64,000 nt of DNA, from NCBI RefSeq assembly GCF_003336205.1, contig NZ_QPIE01000002.1, forward strand, positions 1 through 64,000, given 5' to 3'. Under the pieces are notes generated by a model. It saw nothing but the letters and a program-made list of their open reading frames with translations. It had not been told where the DNA came from and made no database searches. Each line of letters starts with the position of its first letter. The stretch's first letter is position 1. Position numbers and translations under genes: made by a program. Below, piece by piece: positions 7,864-17,098 of this stretch. This DNA comes from Chryseobacterium lacus (GTDB lineage: Bacteria; Bacteroidota; Bacteroidia; Flavobacteriales; Weeksellaceae).

Positions 7864-10365
7864 TTAAAAATCGACAAAAATATTCTTTTTCACGCTGTGA
7901 TAACCAGTGATTTCGTCGAATTCTTCCAGACTGAGCATTACAAAATTCTTGAAATCTTTATATTTTTTTCCACGGGGAAGCTTGAGTAAAATCTGATACT
8001 GATACAGCAGGTTGATTTTCCCGACAGGTGATTTTTCAGGGCCAAAAATACATTCCTGAGGTAAATATTTTTTCAGAACCGAGCCCAAAAACTGCGAGGC
8101 GCGATCTGCTTTATCCTCTTTTCGGTGTTTCAATTCTATGAGAATGGTTTTTGTAAATGGCGGATAATTGAATTTTCTGCGCTCTTCCAGAAAATAATGG
8201 TAAATATTTCCCGGATCTTCTTCCTGAATAAGCTTAAACACAGGATGTTCCGGATGATAAGTCTGAATCAGCACTTCACCCGCACCCGACACTCTGCCTG
8301 CTCTTCCGGAAACCTGATGAATCAGCTGATATGCTTTTTCTTCAGCACGAAAATCCTGAATATACAGCAACTGATCCGCTCTGGGAATGACCACGAGTTC
8401 GATATGATCGAAATCCAATCCTTTGGAGATCATTTGTGTTCCGACAATAATATCAGTTTCTCCTTCTTCTATTTTTTCGTACAGTTGCTCATACGCAAAC
8501 TTTCTGCGCATCGAATCGACATCCATTCTTTCCACCGAGGCATCGGGAAAAAGCCGGGCTGCTTCTTCGTAAATCTGCTCCACTCCCACTCCGCGAGCGG
8601 TAATATGTTCCGAAAAACACTTTGGACACGTGGAAGGTTTTGATGCTTTATGACCGCAATAATGGCACTTCAGCTCGTTCGAAAACTTGTGATATGTCAT
8701 CACCACATCACAATTGGAGCAATACGCTGCATATCCACAACTGCTGCATTCCACTACATTTGCATACCCTCTTCGGTTGTGCAGAATCATGATCTGTTTT
8801 TTTTCTTCCAGAGTTTCCCGAATGGCTTCAATACTTCTCAGAGAAAAATTCCCTTTCACATGCTTTGTATCCCGGTCTTCTTTAAAATTTAATAACTTGA
8901 ATTTCGGAAGTGCCACATTACCGAAACGTTTTGCCAGAAAAATATACTTCAATTTATCTCTCGCCGCCAGCCAATAGCTTTCCACAGAAGGTGTTGCAGA
9001 TCCGAGAATGACTCTTGCCTGATAAAATTCCGCCAGAATCAGGCTCGCATCTTTTGCATTAAAATAAGGACTGACTTCCTTCGGTTTATACGCCGCATCG
9101 TGCTCTTCGTCCACAATGATAAGGCCTAAATTCTGAAAAGGGAGAAAAAGTGCATTCCGGGTTCCGATAAGAATGCTGAGGTCGTTATTCCGGACTTTCC
9201 TCCAGACTTCCACTTTTTCAAAATCGGTGAGTTTCTGATGGTAAAATCCAAGTCTTTTTCCATACTTTTTCTCTAATCTTTGGATCATTTGTTTTGTTAA
9301 AGAAATTTCCGGCAACAACAGCAAAGCATTTTTACCTTCTGAAATCGTTTCTTCAATTTTATCCAAATAAAGATGTGTTTTCCCTGAAGAAGTCACTCCA
9401 TGCAGGAGCACATTTTTCCCGACATTAAAAGCCAAATCCATCTGCAATTTTGCCTGTTGCTGAACTTCTGTGAGTTGTTCCACTGCTTCCGTTTCTCCTT
9501 CATACGCTTCCAGCCGGTCTTTCTGAAGATAAAATTCTTCCACGAAACCTTTCTCGATCAATGACTTCAATGGTGCGTTCGCAAAGTTTCCTGATTCAAA
9601 AACTTCGGATTTCCGGAGCGGTTTTTCAGAATTGGCGGTATCATGTTCCAAAATGAGGAGCAAAAGTTCTTTCTGTTTCGGCGAACGTTTTAGCTGGAGT
9701 AAAACTTCCGGCAGTTGACTAACCAATGTTTCCTTATTTTTCAGCCTCAGATAAGCAATTTCTTTCGCCCTGTATTTTTCGGAAACTTTTTCATCGATTT
9801 CAATATACTGAAGATCGATTAACGAATGAATGGTTTTTACGATTTCCTTTTTGGGTATAAAAGCTTCAATTTCGGAAAGACTGATGAGCTGCCGGACTTC
9901 CAAAGCCTGAATAAGATACAATTCATTCACATCCAAATGCTGAAGATCGATAACCGCACCGGGTTTCAATTTCAAGTACGTTTCACTTTCCAGTTTTAGC
10001 GAACCCGGAAAAGAAAAGCGGTAAATTTCACCTTTATTGCAGAGATAATATTCCGAGAGCCACTTCCAGAATTTCAATTGTTGTGGCGGCACAATAGGCG
10101 CATCATCCAGAATATTGATGATGGGTTTTGGAATAAAAGCTTCGGGAATATTGGAATGAAGTTCTTCTACGATTCCCGTATAGATTTTCTTACCCCGAAA
10201 AGGCACCAATACCCTCATCCCGATTTGGATTACAGAAACGAGTTCCTCTGGTACCGAATACGTAAAGGTTCCTTTCAGGTTGAGCGGCAAAATGATTTGG
10301 GCAAAATTCAAAATCGGGCGGCAATTAATCGTACTTACAAAAGTAGCAAAATAAATGCGGAACAT
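7864..10365 (-). CDS. priA: Primosomal protein N' (replication restart helicase PriA)
   Basis: 833 residues. Order: N-terminal 3'-DNA-binding domain (LNLKGTFTYSVP), then an SF2 helicase core with Walker A GVTSSGKT at about 323-330 and a DEEH box (VDEEHDAAYK). An inserted zinc-binding region follows with the expected paired Cys motifs (CSSCGYAAYCSNC, CHYC and CPKC). Motifs V and VI (GTQMISKGLDF, QVSGRAGR) come next, then the C-terminal domain. It reloads the replication machinery at stalled forks. The first 18 residues are not conserved-looking; a TTG at 10309-10311 would start at NFAQIILPL and may be the true start. Confidence 0.93.
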   Translation of the reverse strand: MFRIYFATFVSTINCRPILNFAQIILPLNLKGTFTYSVPEELVSVIQIGMRVLVPFRGKKIYTGIVEELHSNIPEAFIPKPIINILDDAPIVPPQQLKFWKWLSEYYLCNKGEIYRFSFPGSLKLESETYLKLKPGAVIDLQHLDVNELYLIQALEVRQLISLSEIEAFIPKKEIVKTIHSLIDLQYIEIDEKVSEKYRAKEIAYLRLKNKETLVSQLPEVLLQLKRSPKQKELLLLILEHDTANSEKPLRKSEVFESGNFANAPLKSLIEKGFVEEFYLQKDRLEAYEGETEAVEQLTEVQQQAKLQMDLAFNVGKNVLLHGVTSSGKTHLYLDKIEETISEGKNALLLLPEISLTKQMIQRLEKKYGKRLGFYHQKLTDFEKVEVWRKVRNNDLSILIGTRNALFLPFQNLGLIIVDEEHDAAYKPKEVSPYFNAKDASLILAEFYQARVILGSATPSVESYWLAARDKLKYIFLAKRFGNVALPKFKLLNFKEDRDTKHVKGNFSLRSIEAIRETLEEKKQIMILHNRRGYANVVECSSCGYAAYCSNCDVVMTYHKFSNELKCHYCGHKASKPSTCPKCFSEHITARGVGVEQIYEEAARLFPDASVERMDVDSMRRKFAYEQLYEKIEEGETDIIVGTQMISKGLDFDHIELVVIPRADQLLYIQDFRAEEKAYQLIHQVSGRAGRVSGAGEVLIQTYHPEHPVFKLIQEEDPGNIYHYFLEERRKFNYPPFTKTILIELKHRKEDKADRASQFLGSVLKKYLPQECIFGPEKSPVGKINLLYQYQILLKLPRGKKYKDFKNFVMLSLEEFDEITGYHSVKKNIFVDF

Positions 10366-10501
10366 AATCCTGGTATTAACAGGTCGCAGCTACCCTGCCT
10401 TAATTGCGCGGGGAATGATAGTAATGCCAAGAGTAACAGCAGCGATTTTTCGCAGCTACGTTACTATCAATTATCAAATTGCAAACTTATCGCACAAACT
10501 T

Positions 10502-11674
10502 TTAGATTCCGTTTTTCCGGCGTTTGATTTCTTTATCAATCAACATCAGTTCACGGCCGGTTTGCCCGGCAACAGAAGTGTTTTCCTGTGCTCTTCTGGT
10601 AAGATACGGCACCACATCTTTCACAGGACCGTAAGGAAGATATTTGGAAGCGTTGTATTTTTTTTCACCAAGATAATACGTAATATTATCGCTCATTCCG
10701 TACAATTGGCCGAAATAAATATTAGGATGATCGTTCGCTAAACCTTTTTCCCTCATTCTGTCCATCACGAGTTCCGTGGATTTCTCATTATGAGTTCCGA
10801 AATACCCTGAAACTTTTCCCAAATGACGGATAACAAAGTTGATGGCGGCATTATAATTATCATCGGTGGCCTCTTTTGTAGGCTGTATTGGATCCGGATA
10901 GTTTAGTTCTGCGGCCCGCTCTCTTTCTTTTTCCATATAGGCACCCCGCACGAATTTATATCCCAGAAAATAGCCTTTTTCAGAAGCGCGTTTTAAATCC
11001 TGCTCCAGATACTCGATGCGGCCGGTTCTGTACATTTGAACCGTATTCCAGATGATTGCTTTTTCTTTATTAAATTTTTCCATCAGGCCATTCACCAGTT
11101 CATCTACAGCATCCTGAGCCCAGGTTTCTTCGGCATCGATCATGAGGACAACATTTCTGTCATAAGCCATCTGCCCTACGTCTTCATACCGTTTTTTTAC
11201 CTTTTCCCATTCTTCTTTCTCACTACTGGTAAGTGTTTTTCCGGCTTGTACTTCTGCATAAAGATTCAGTCGCCCAAAACCGGACGGCTTGAATACCACA
11301 AAAGGAATGGCAGGATTTCCCTCGGCAAATTTGATGTTTTGTTTTATTTCTTCGCAGGTATGATCAAATGCGGATTCTTCTTCCTTGCCTTCAATAGCAT
11401 AATCAAAAATACTCCCAACATGGCTTTTAAAAAGTTTTTTCACCACTTCCATGCTTTTTTCCCGGGTTTCGCCGCCCACAAACTGATCGAATAAAGTTTT
11501 GCGAACCACGGTTTCCACAAAAGGAAAGTTGTTTTTTATGGTAAAATTTAACGCCGCAATTCCAATATTGGTGACTGCCGGATTTTCGATGGCTTTGAAC
11601 ATCCAGTACGCTTTTCTGAGCTGGTCTGTAGACTTATGCTGAAAAGCGATTTGAGTATCGTTGAAGATTGACAT
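10502..11674 (-). CDS. Proline dehydrogenase family protein
   Basis: 390 residues, a stand-alone FAD-dependent proline dehydrogenase with a beta8-alpha8 barrel. Recognisable parts are VVLMIDAEETWAQDAVD, YKFVRGAYMEKERERA (the RGAY motif), GTHNEKSTELV, YFGQLYGMSDNITYYL and the C-terminal RRAQENTSVAGQTGRE substrate-binding helix. It oxidises L-proline to pyrroline-5-carboxylate, the first step of proline use. No P5C dehydrogenase domain is fused. Single gene, with 136 bp to priA downstream. Confidence 0.9.
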   Translation of the reverse strand: MSIFNDTQIAFQHKSTDQLRKAYWMFKAIENPAVTNIGIAALNFTIKNNFPFVETVVRKTLFDQFVGGETREKSMEVVKKLFKSHVGSIFDYAIEGKEEESAFDHTCEEIKQNIKFAEGNPAIPFVVFKPSGFGRLNLYAEVQAGKTLTSSEKEEWEKVKKRYEDVGQMAYDRNVVLMIDAEETWAQDAVDELVNGLMEKFNKEKAIIWNTVQMYRTGRIEYLEQDLKRASEKGYFLGYKFVRGAYMEKERERAAELNYPDPIQPTKEATDDNYNAAINFVIRHLGKVSGYFGTHNEKSTELVMDRMREKGLANDHPNIYFGQLYGMSDNITYYLGEKKYNASKYLPYGPVKDVVPYLTRRAQENTSVAGQTGRELMLIDKEIKRRKNGI

Positions 11675-11732
11675 AAAGATTCAAAAAATTAATGTCAAAT
11701 TTAACAATAGTTTGCAGGATAAAAAAAGGAAA

Positions 11733-12662
11733 TTAATATTTCTGAACGATGCCGTCAGCAAGCATGGCCAATATTCCGATAAAAATCCACAATCTGAGAA
11801 GGTTCAAAGTAATAAATCTGGCGTTTCTGGTGTTGCGAAACATCTGGAAAACTGCTGTTAAAATTACAGCAAATCCGGCTACAAAATACCAACCCATTAT
11901 TCTGTAAAAGCCGATTCCGTAAAGAATAACGGCCGATACCAGAAGTGTTGAAATCAACAGAAAAACAGCAATCACACTTGCAGTTTTTCTTCCGAAATAA
12001 ATGGGAATGGTAGTATATCCGAAAATTCTGTCAACTTTCGCAGTAAGGGTATCTTTTATGATATCTATCATAAGAAGCATCAGAAAAAGGAACGCCGCCA
12101 TCATCATAACTTTACCCGAAAAGGTTCTGTAATACACCAACATTCCGAAAAAAGGATATAAGGTGAGTGCGACGAAAGTCAGATTATTGAGAATCAGCAA
12201 TCTGCTGAGTTTATGGCTGTAAAACCACATCAGGAACTGGTACAGCAGATAAAAAAGAAAAACCCGATAGGAAATAAAAAATGCAACGCCCAGGGAAACG
12301 GTGTTCAGAATAATATAGGCGTACAGAAAATATTTCTGTTTCAGGAAACTTTGAAGCCTTGTCCGAAAGGGTTTGATGAGATGGTCTTTTTCCACATCAT
12401 AAAACTGATTGATAATTCCTCCTGCAAGAATACTGAGTACAGCACAGAAAATAATCCCATGAACCCTGAAATCAAATACAAACTGACGCAGATTTTCTTC
12501 CTGATTGAACAGAAAAAAAGTGGAAACATACAGTGCAAAAGTGAGGAGTAAAGCCATGAAAAAACGAGCTCCCACCAGAAATCCAATCAACTGTGAAATC
12601 CGGTATGAAAACGTTCTGGGAGCAGAAGCAGGAGCCGCTGAGGTTCTGTTTTCTGTGCCCAT
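11733..12662 (-). CDS. UbiA family prenyltransferase
   Basis: 309 residues, with about eight or nine hydrophobic segments. The first Asp-rich motif NQFYDVEKD (NxxxDxxxD), with following KPFRTRL, is intact. The second is looser (DIIKDTLTAKVDRIFGYTTIP). Such integral membrane enzymes move a prenyl group from a prenyl diphosphate to an acceptor (quinone precursor, haem or glycerol phosphate); the acceptor here is unknown. It follows the GHMP kinase with a 7-bp gap, so it is co-transcribed with an isoprenoid-precursor gene, which fits its chemistry. Confidence 0.85.
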   Translation of the reverse strand: MGTENRTSAAPASAPRTFSYRISQLIGFLVGARFFMALLLTFALYVSTFFLFNQEENLRQFVFDFRVHGIIFCAVLSILAGGIINQFYDVEKDHLIKPFRTRLQSFLKQKYFLYAYIILNTVSLGVAFFISYRVFLFYLLYQFLMWFYSHKLSRLLILNNLTFVALTLYPFFGMLVYYRTFSGKVMMMAAFLFLMLLMIDIIKDTLTAKVDRIFGYTTIPIYFGRKTASVIAVFLLISTLLVSAVILYGIGFYRIMGWYFVAGFAVILTAVFQMFRNTRNARFITLNLLRLWIFIGILAMLADGIVQKY

Positions 12663-12669
12663 TTTTTTC

Positions 12670-13599
12670 TTAGAAACGGTAGATTACTTCCTTATTAAAA
12701 CCTTCAAGCATTTCCTCCGCTTTCTCGTAATCGCGGGTAAAACCAAGAATGTATCCTCCGCCACCGCTTCCGCAGAGTTTCAGATAATAAGCATTGGTAT
12801 CAATACCTTTTTTCCAGGCTTTATAGAGGCTTTCCGGAATCATGGGTTTAAAATGTTCAAAAGCCCAAACGGATAGATTTTTAAGATTCCTGAAAAAAGG
12901 ATTCATTTCTTTACTCAGAAAATACTCGATGCAGGCGTTGTTGTAGCGGATAAATTCTTCCTTCAGTGTTTTGCGGAAACCTTCGGTTTTCATTTTTTCA
13001 AAAAAGATTTGTACCATAGGTCCGGTTTCTCCGGCAGTACCACTATCGATCAGAAAGATGGCGCCTTTTTTTCCTTCTTCACTTTGGGGAATCGCTACTT
13101 TGTCAACATTCTCTTTATTTTCAATCAGAATCGGAAGATTCATGTAACAGATGAGTGGATCAATTCCCGAACTGGTGCCGTGAAAATAACTTTCCAGTAA
13201 ACCAAACACTTTTTTCAGAGCTTTCAGATCGTCTTTGGAAATGGTTTCAGCATCGTATTTTTTCAAGGAATATTTCTCAAAAACTGCAGCCACCAAAGCA
13301 CCGGAACTTCCGATACCGTATCCTTGCGGAATATTGCTGTCAAAAAATAATCCGGAATTGATGTCTTTGATGAAACTTTCAGTATCCACTTCAAAACCGG
13401 CAGGCAAAGTCAGAACCTTCAGATATTCTGCATAATTCCTGAGATGTTCGTTAGATTTTTTCTCGAAATCTGACTGAAGTTCTGAAAATTTAAGCGTTCC
13501 TTTATAAAAGCTGAAAGGCAGCGTGAGTCCTCTGGAATCTTCAATGATTCCGTACTCGCCGAACAGCAGGATTTTTGCATAAAATAAAGGATTGGTCAT
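12670..13599 (-). CDS. Mevalonate kinase-like GHMP kinase
   Basis: 309 residues. The start carries the GHMP signature AKILLFGEYGIIED. The ATP-binding loop PQGYGIGSSGAL spans residues 91-102. The C-terminal glycine motif LCGSGGGGYILGF is also present. In Flavobacteriia such genes are mevalonate-pathway kinases; mevalonate to 5-phosphomevalonate is the most likely reaction, though another mevalonate-pathway GHMP kinase cannot be excluded by eye. It heads a two-gene operon with the UbiA prenyltransferase and has a good sigma promoter at 13631-13662 with a leader of about 26 bases. Confidence 0.82.
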   Translation of the reverse strand: MTNPLFYAKILLFGEYGIIEDSRGLTLPFSFYKGTLKFSELQSDFEKKSNEHLRNYAEYLKVLTLPAGFEVDTESFIKDINSGLFFDSNIPQGYGIGSSGALVAAVFEKYSLKKYDAETISKDDLKALKKVFGLLESYFHGTSSGIDPLICYMNLPILIENKENVDKVAIPQSEEGKKGAIFLIDSGTAGETGPMVQIFFEKMKTEGFRKTLKEEFIRYNNACIEYFLSKEMNPFFRNLKNLSVWAFEHFKPMIPESLYKAWKKGIDTNAYYLKLCGSGGGGYILGFTRDYEKAEEMLEGFNKEVIYRF

Positions 13600-13630
13600 C
13601 GTTGGTTTTTAAAACACTGATATACAGTGG

Positions 13631-13662
13631 CAAATATACAAAATATTTTTAACAGATTACAA
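13631..13662 (-). promoter_or_regulatory. Promoter of the GHMP kinase-UbiA operon
   Basis: On the minus strand TTG (13660-13662) is followed after 21 bases by TATATTTG (13631-13638). This matches the Bacteroidota consensus TTG/TAnnTTTG. Expected transcription start is near 13625. Confidence 0.6.
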
Positions 13663-13701
13663 AATCTGCAATTTTCAGGCCGTTTTATTCTTAATTTTCA
13701 A

Positions 13702-13741
13702 AAAAGAAAACCTGACTCTACAGTTTGAAGAGAGTCAGGTT
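13702..13741 (-). terminator. Terminator downstream of lysine 6-transaminase
   Basis: An 11-bp perfect stem, aacctgactct (13709-13719) with agagtcaggtt (13731-13741), and a T-rich run on the minus strand after the stem. It directly follows the transaminase stop. Confidence 0.75.
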
Positions 13742-13749
13742 GATGATTT

Positions 13750-15084
13750 TTAATGATTGCTGACCAACTTTTCAATTTTATCCAAAGCAATCTGAATTTC
13801 TTCCTGCGACACATTCAGATGTGGGCGAAAACGAAGCGATTGGTCGCCACACGGCAGAATGATAAGATGATCTTCGTACAACATTTCGCGCATCCGGTCG
13901 CGTTGTGCTCCGTCCGGTAAATCAAAAGCACACATCAGGCCTCTTCCTCTCGGATTGGAAATAACGTCAGGATATTTTTTTGCCAATTGCTGAAGTCCGT
14001 TCAACAGATAACTACCGACGGTTTCTGCGTTCTGACAAAGATTTTCTTTTTCAATTACTTCCAGAATCAGTTTAAACCTCATCATATCAATGAAGTTTCC
14101 TCCAAAAGTGGAATTAATTCTGGAGCTTTCACGGAATACATTATTCGGGATCTCGTCAAACTTCTCTTTGTTGGCAAGGACTCCGCACACCTGAGTTTTC
14201 TTTCCGAAAGCAATGATGTCCGGCTTTGCTGTAAAATGTTCAAAAGCCCACATTTTCCCTGTGATTCCGATGCCGGTTTGCACTTCGTCAAAAATCAGCA
14301 ATACTTCATTCTGATCACAGAGATCGCGCAATCCTCGGAAAAATTCATCCCGGAAATGATGATCGCCACCTTCTGCCTGAATGGGCTCAATGATGATGCA
14401 CGCCACTCTGTTCGGGCTGGAAAGGATGGCCTCCTCAATATTCAGCAATGCTAACTGCTCATTCTTAATGGTTTCTTCCAGATTTTCTTCTGTAATCGGG
14501 AACGTGAGATGCGGATTGATGATTCTTGGCCAATCGAATTTCGGGAAATACTGATATTTTCTGGGATCTGACGTATTGGTAAGGCTCAAAGTATATCCGC
14601 TTCTGCCATGAAAAGCCTGGCGGAAATGAATACAGATATCGCCTTCTACGTTGATATCTTTCTCAAAGTTTTTACGGGTTTTCCAGTCAAAACATGCTTT
14701 CATCGCATTTTCTACAGCCAGCGTTCCTCCGGAAATAAAAAACGCATACTGAAGATGTTCCGGGATGGCTACCCTTTCAAAAACCTCCATAAATTCTGCA
14801 TATTCTTCAGAGTATACATCGGCAAGCGTTGGTTTGTTAATGGCCATTTTCCCAAGCCAGTTTTGATGTTGTACGAGATACGGATGATTGTATCCGATGG
14901 AAGCGGAGCCGAACATGGAAAACATATCCAGATAATTTTTCCCAGTGAGAGAATCATGAATCCATGATCCCTGCGATTTTTCAATATCCATTACGAAATC
15001 GAATCCGTCGGCAAGAATATGACGGGAAAGGGTTTGTTTTACTTTGTTGATTACTTCGGGTTGCGAAGCAGTTGTGTTGTTCAT
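13750..15084 (-). CDS. lat: L-lysine 6-transaminase
   Basis: 444 residues from the chosen ATG at 15082-15084 (MNNTTASQPEV). Fold type I PLP aminotransferase of the lysine 6-aminotransferase family: SGGTLAVENAMK binds the cofactor phosphate, DEVQTG is at 266-271, and the PLP-binding Lys is probably Lys295 in AFGKKTQVCG, a hallmark of this family. It moves the epsilon-amino group of lysine to 2-oxoglutarate, giving piperideine-6-carboxylate. A longer frame up to 15177 exists, but its extra 31 codons read through a dispersed repeat (15143-15174), so the internal start is preferred. The neighbouring upstream dehydrogenase catalyses the next step. Confidence 0.9.
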   Translation of the reverse strand: MNNTTASQPEVINKVKQTLSRHILADGFDFVMDIEKSQGSWIHDSLTGKNYLDMFSMFGSASIGYNHPYLVQHQNWLGKMAINKPTLADVYSEEYAEFMEVFERVAIPEHLQYAFFISGGTLAVENAMKACFDWKTRKNFEKDINVEGDICIHFRQAFHGRSGYTLSLTNTSDPRKYQYFPKFDWPRIINPHLTFPITEENLEETIKNEQLALLNIEEAILSSPNRVACIIIEPIQAEGGDHHFRDEFFRGLRDLCDQNEVLLIFDEVQTGIGITGKMWAFEHFTAKPDIIAFGKKTQVCGVLANKEKFDEIPNNVFRESSRINSTFGGNFIDMMRFKLILEVIEKENLCQNAETVGSYLLNGLQQLAKKYPDVISNPRGRGLMCAFDLPDGAQRDRMREMLYEDHLIILPCGDQSLRFRPHLNVSQEEIQIALDKIEKLVSNH

Positions 15085-15142
15085 ACTATTATTTTTGGAT
15101 TTAATTCTTTTTAATGACGATATTTTATTAATGGGTTTGTCG

Positions 15143-15174
15143 GTGTCAGGCTGGGCTTTCGGTCGTCGAAGCCT
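15143..15174. repeat. Dispersed gcttcgac-type repeat, diverged copy
   Basis: Reads tgtcaggctgggctttcggt followed by cgtcgaagcc. It shares both ends with the repeat at 37957-37980 but has an altered middle. It lies in the leader of the transaminase gene. Confidence 0.45.
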
Positions 15175-15301
15175 CATTGATATGATTTGTTGTTAGATAA
15201 CCAGGTAATAATTCCCATTGGTTATTGATGATTTGTAATCCCTGTAATAAGAATTATCAGAACATTGAACAATATAAACAAAATAGGTTTTCATGTTTTA
15301 A

Positions 15302-15323
15302 TGCTTCGACAGGCTCAGCATGA
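15302..15323. repeat. Dispersed gcttcgac/ctcagc repeat copy
   Basis: tgcttcgacaggctcagcat, a close match to the copies at 3501-3522 and (inverted) 37957-37980. It sits between the transaminase and dehydrogenase genes. Confidence 0.6.
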
Positions 15324-15346
15324 TCATCGTTTGCCTTCGTGATGTT

Positions 15347-16930
15347 TTACACCGCATCAATTTCTTTTTTTTCATTACCGCTCAAATCGAACTTAATGCC
15401 CTGAGCAAGAGGCAATGTTGTAGAATAATTGATGGTATTGGTTTGTCTTCTCATATAGTATTTCCATACATCGGACCCAGATTCGCGGCCGCCGCCGGTT
15501 TCTTTTTCACCACCAAAAGCACCCCCGATTTCTGCTCCTGAAGTTCCGATATTCACGTTTGCAATCCCGCAGTCTGAACCAGCATGGGAAAGGAAAAGTT
15601 CGGCTTCACGCAGATTCTGAGTCATTATTGCAGAAGACAACCCTTGCGGAACATCATTCTGAATGGCAATTGCTTCGTCCAATGTGTTATATTTCATGAT
15701 ATATAAAATAGGAGCGAAAGTTTCATGCTGCACTATTTCGTAGGAATTCTCCACTTCAGCAATACATGGTTTTACATAACATCCGGAAGCGTACTGATTG
15801 CCGGAAAGCACTTCACCTTCTACGATGAACCTGCCTCCTTCTTTTTTACATTTTTCAATAGAAGCTTCATACTGTTTCACTGCATCGGTATCAATCAGCG
15901 GCCCTACGTGATTATTTTCATCCAGCGGATTTCCAATTTTCAACTGGCCGTATGCCTGAACTAGTCGGTTTTTCATTTCATCATAAACGGATTCGTGAAT
16001 AATAAGCCTTCTGGTAGAAGTACATCTTTGGCCGGCCGTTCCTACTGCGCCGAAAACTGCGCCGATAATGGCCATATCCAAGTCTGCATGTTCAGAAATA
16101 ATAATGGCGTTATTACCTCCCAATTCCAAAATGGATTTTCCGAAACGTTCTGCCACTTTCGCTCCTACCATTCTGCCCACTTTGGTGGAACCGGTAAAGG
16201 AAACCAGCGCAATATTTTTATCGTCCACTATTTTTTGGCCAATGGTGTGATCTGCGACAATCATTCCTGAAATACCTTCAGGCATATCATTTTCTTTTAA
16301 AACTTCGGCAATGATGTTCTGACAGGCAATGGCGCATAAACCAACTTTCTCAGACGGTTTCCAAACGGTCACATTTCCACAGATCCATGAAAGCGCGGTG
16401 TTCCAGCTCCATACGGCAACAGGAAAATTGAAAGCGGAAATAACGCCCACAATACCAAGTGGATGGTACTGCTCATACATCCGGTGCGAAGGCCTTTCTG
16501 AATGCATGGTAAACCCGTGAAGTTGCCTGGAAAGCCCGACAGCGAAATCACAAATGTCTATCATTTCCTGAACTTCACCCAAGCCTTCCTGAAGTGATTT
16601 TCCCATTTCATAGGAAACGAGTTTTCCGAGATCGTCTTTTTTTTCTCTTAATTTATTTCCAAATTGCCGCACCAACTCTCCTCTTTTGGGAGCGGGCATC
16701 ATTCTGAATTCCTGAAAAGCCTTTTTTGATTTTTTGATAATTTGTGCATAATCGGCTTCATTTCCCGACTTTATTTTGGCAATCAGTTTTCCGTCTGTAG
16801 GAGAAAAGCTTTCGATAACTGCGCCATTTCCGAAGGAAGTTCCGCCGGCAGATACGCCGTAGTTTTCTGAAGTAATACCTAAATTTTTAAGGGATTTTTC
16901 GATTCCGAAATCGTTTGTATTCTTTGTCAT
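15347..16930 (-). CDS. Aldehyde dehydrogenase, ALDH7 / piperideine-6-carboxylate dehydrogenase type
   Basis: 527 residues from ATG at 16928-16930 ([14 protein letters not shown]); a longer frame to 16981 adds 17 unlikely residues. NAD-dependent aldehyde dehydrogenase with VTVWKPSE (cofactor binding), catalytic base Glu269 in LELGGNN and nucleophile Cys303 in GTAGQRCTS. The whole sequence resembles the antiquitin/ALDH7 class, which oxidises alpha-aminoadipate semialdehyde. With the adjacent lysine 6-transaminase this makes alpha-aminoadipate from lysine. The order of genes (dehydrogenase upstream, same strand, 260 bp apart) suggests a pathway cluster, though not necessarily one transcript. Confidence 0.88.
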   Translation of the reverse strand: MTKNTNDFGIEKSLKNLGITSENYGVSAGGTSFGNGAVIESFSPTDGKLIAKIKSGNEADYAQIIKKSKKAFQEFRMMPAPKRGELVRQFGNKLREKKDDLGKLVSYEMGKSLQEGLGEVQEMIDICDFAVGLSRQLHGFTMHSERPSHRMYEQYHPLGIVGVISAFNFPVAVWSWNTALSWICGNVTVWKPSEKVGLCAIACQNIIAEVLKENDMPEGISGMIVADHTIGQKIVDDKNIALVSFTGSTKVGRMVGAKVAERFGKSILELGGNNAIIISEHADLDMAIIGAVFGAVGTAGQRCTSTRRLIIHESVYDEMKNRLVQAYGQLKIGNPLDENNHVGPLIDTDAVKQYEASIEKCKKEGGRFIVEGEVLSGNQYASGCYVKPCIAEVENSYEIVQHETFAPILYIMKYNTLDEAIAIQNDVPQGLSSAIMTQNLREAELFLSHAGSDCGIANVNIGTSGAEIGGAFGGEKETGGGRESGSDVWKYYMRRQTNTINYSTTLPLAQGIKFDLSGNEKKEIDAV

Positions 16931-17098
16931 TTCACATATTTCATTGGTGCTTAAAGGTAGGGAGATTTTACAGAATAGCAAAAAAGCACGAGCTTAAAAA
17001 AATAAAATTTTTATTAAAAACCTGCAATGAGGAGCGTTAAGGAAGCAGCTTAATGATATAACAATCGCCTGATTTGGACAAAAAAAAGCACCATTAAT

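Noticed and set aside
15085-15177. Upstream extension of the lysine 6-transaminase by 31 codons
   Set aside because: The extension reads through a dispersed repeat and is not part of the enzyme fold; the internal ATG at 15084 fits the family start.
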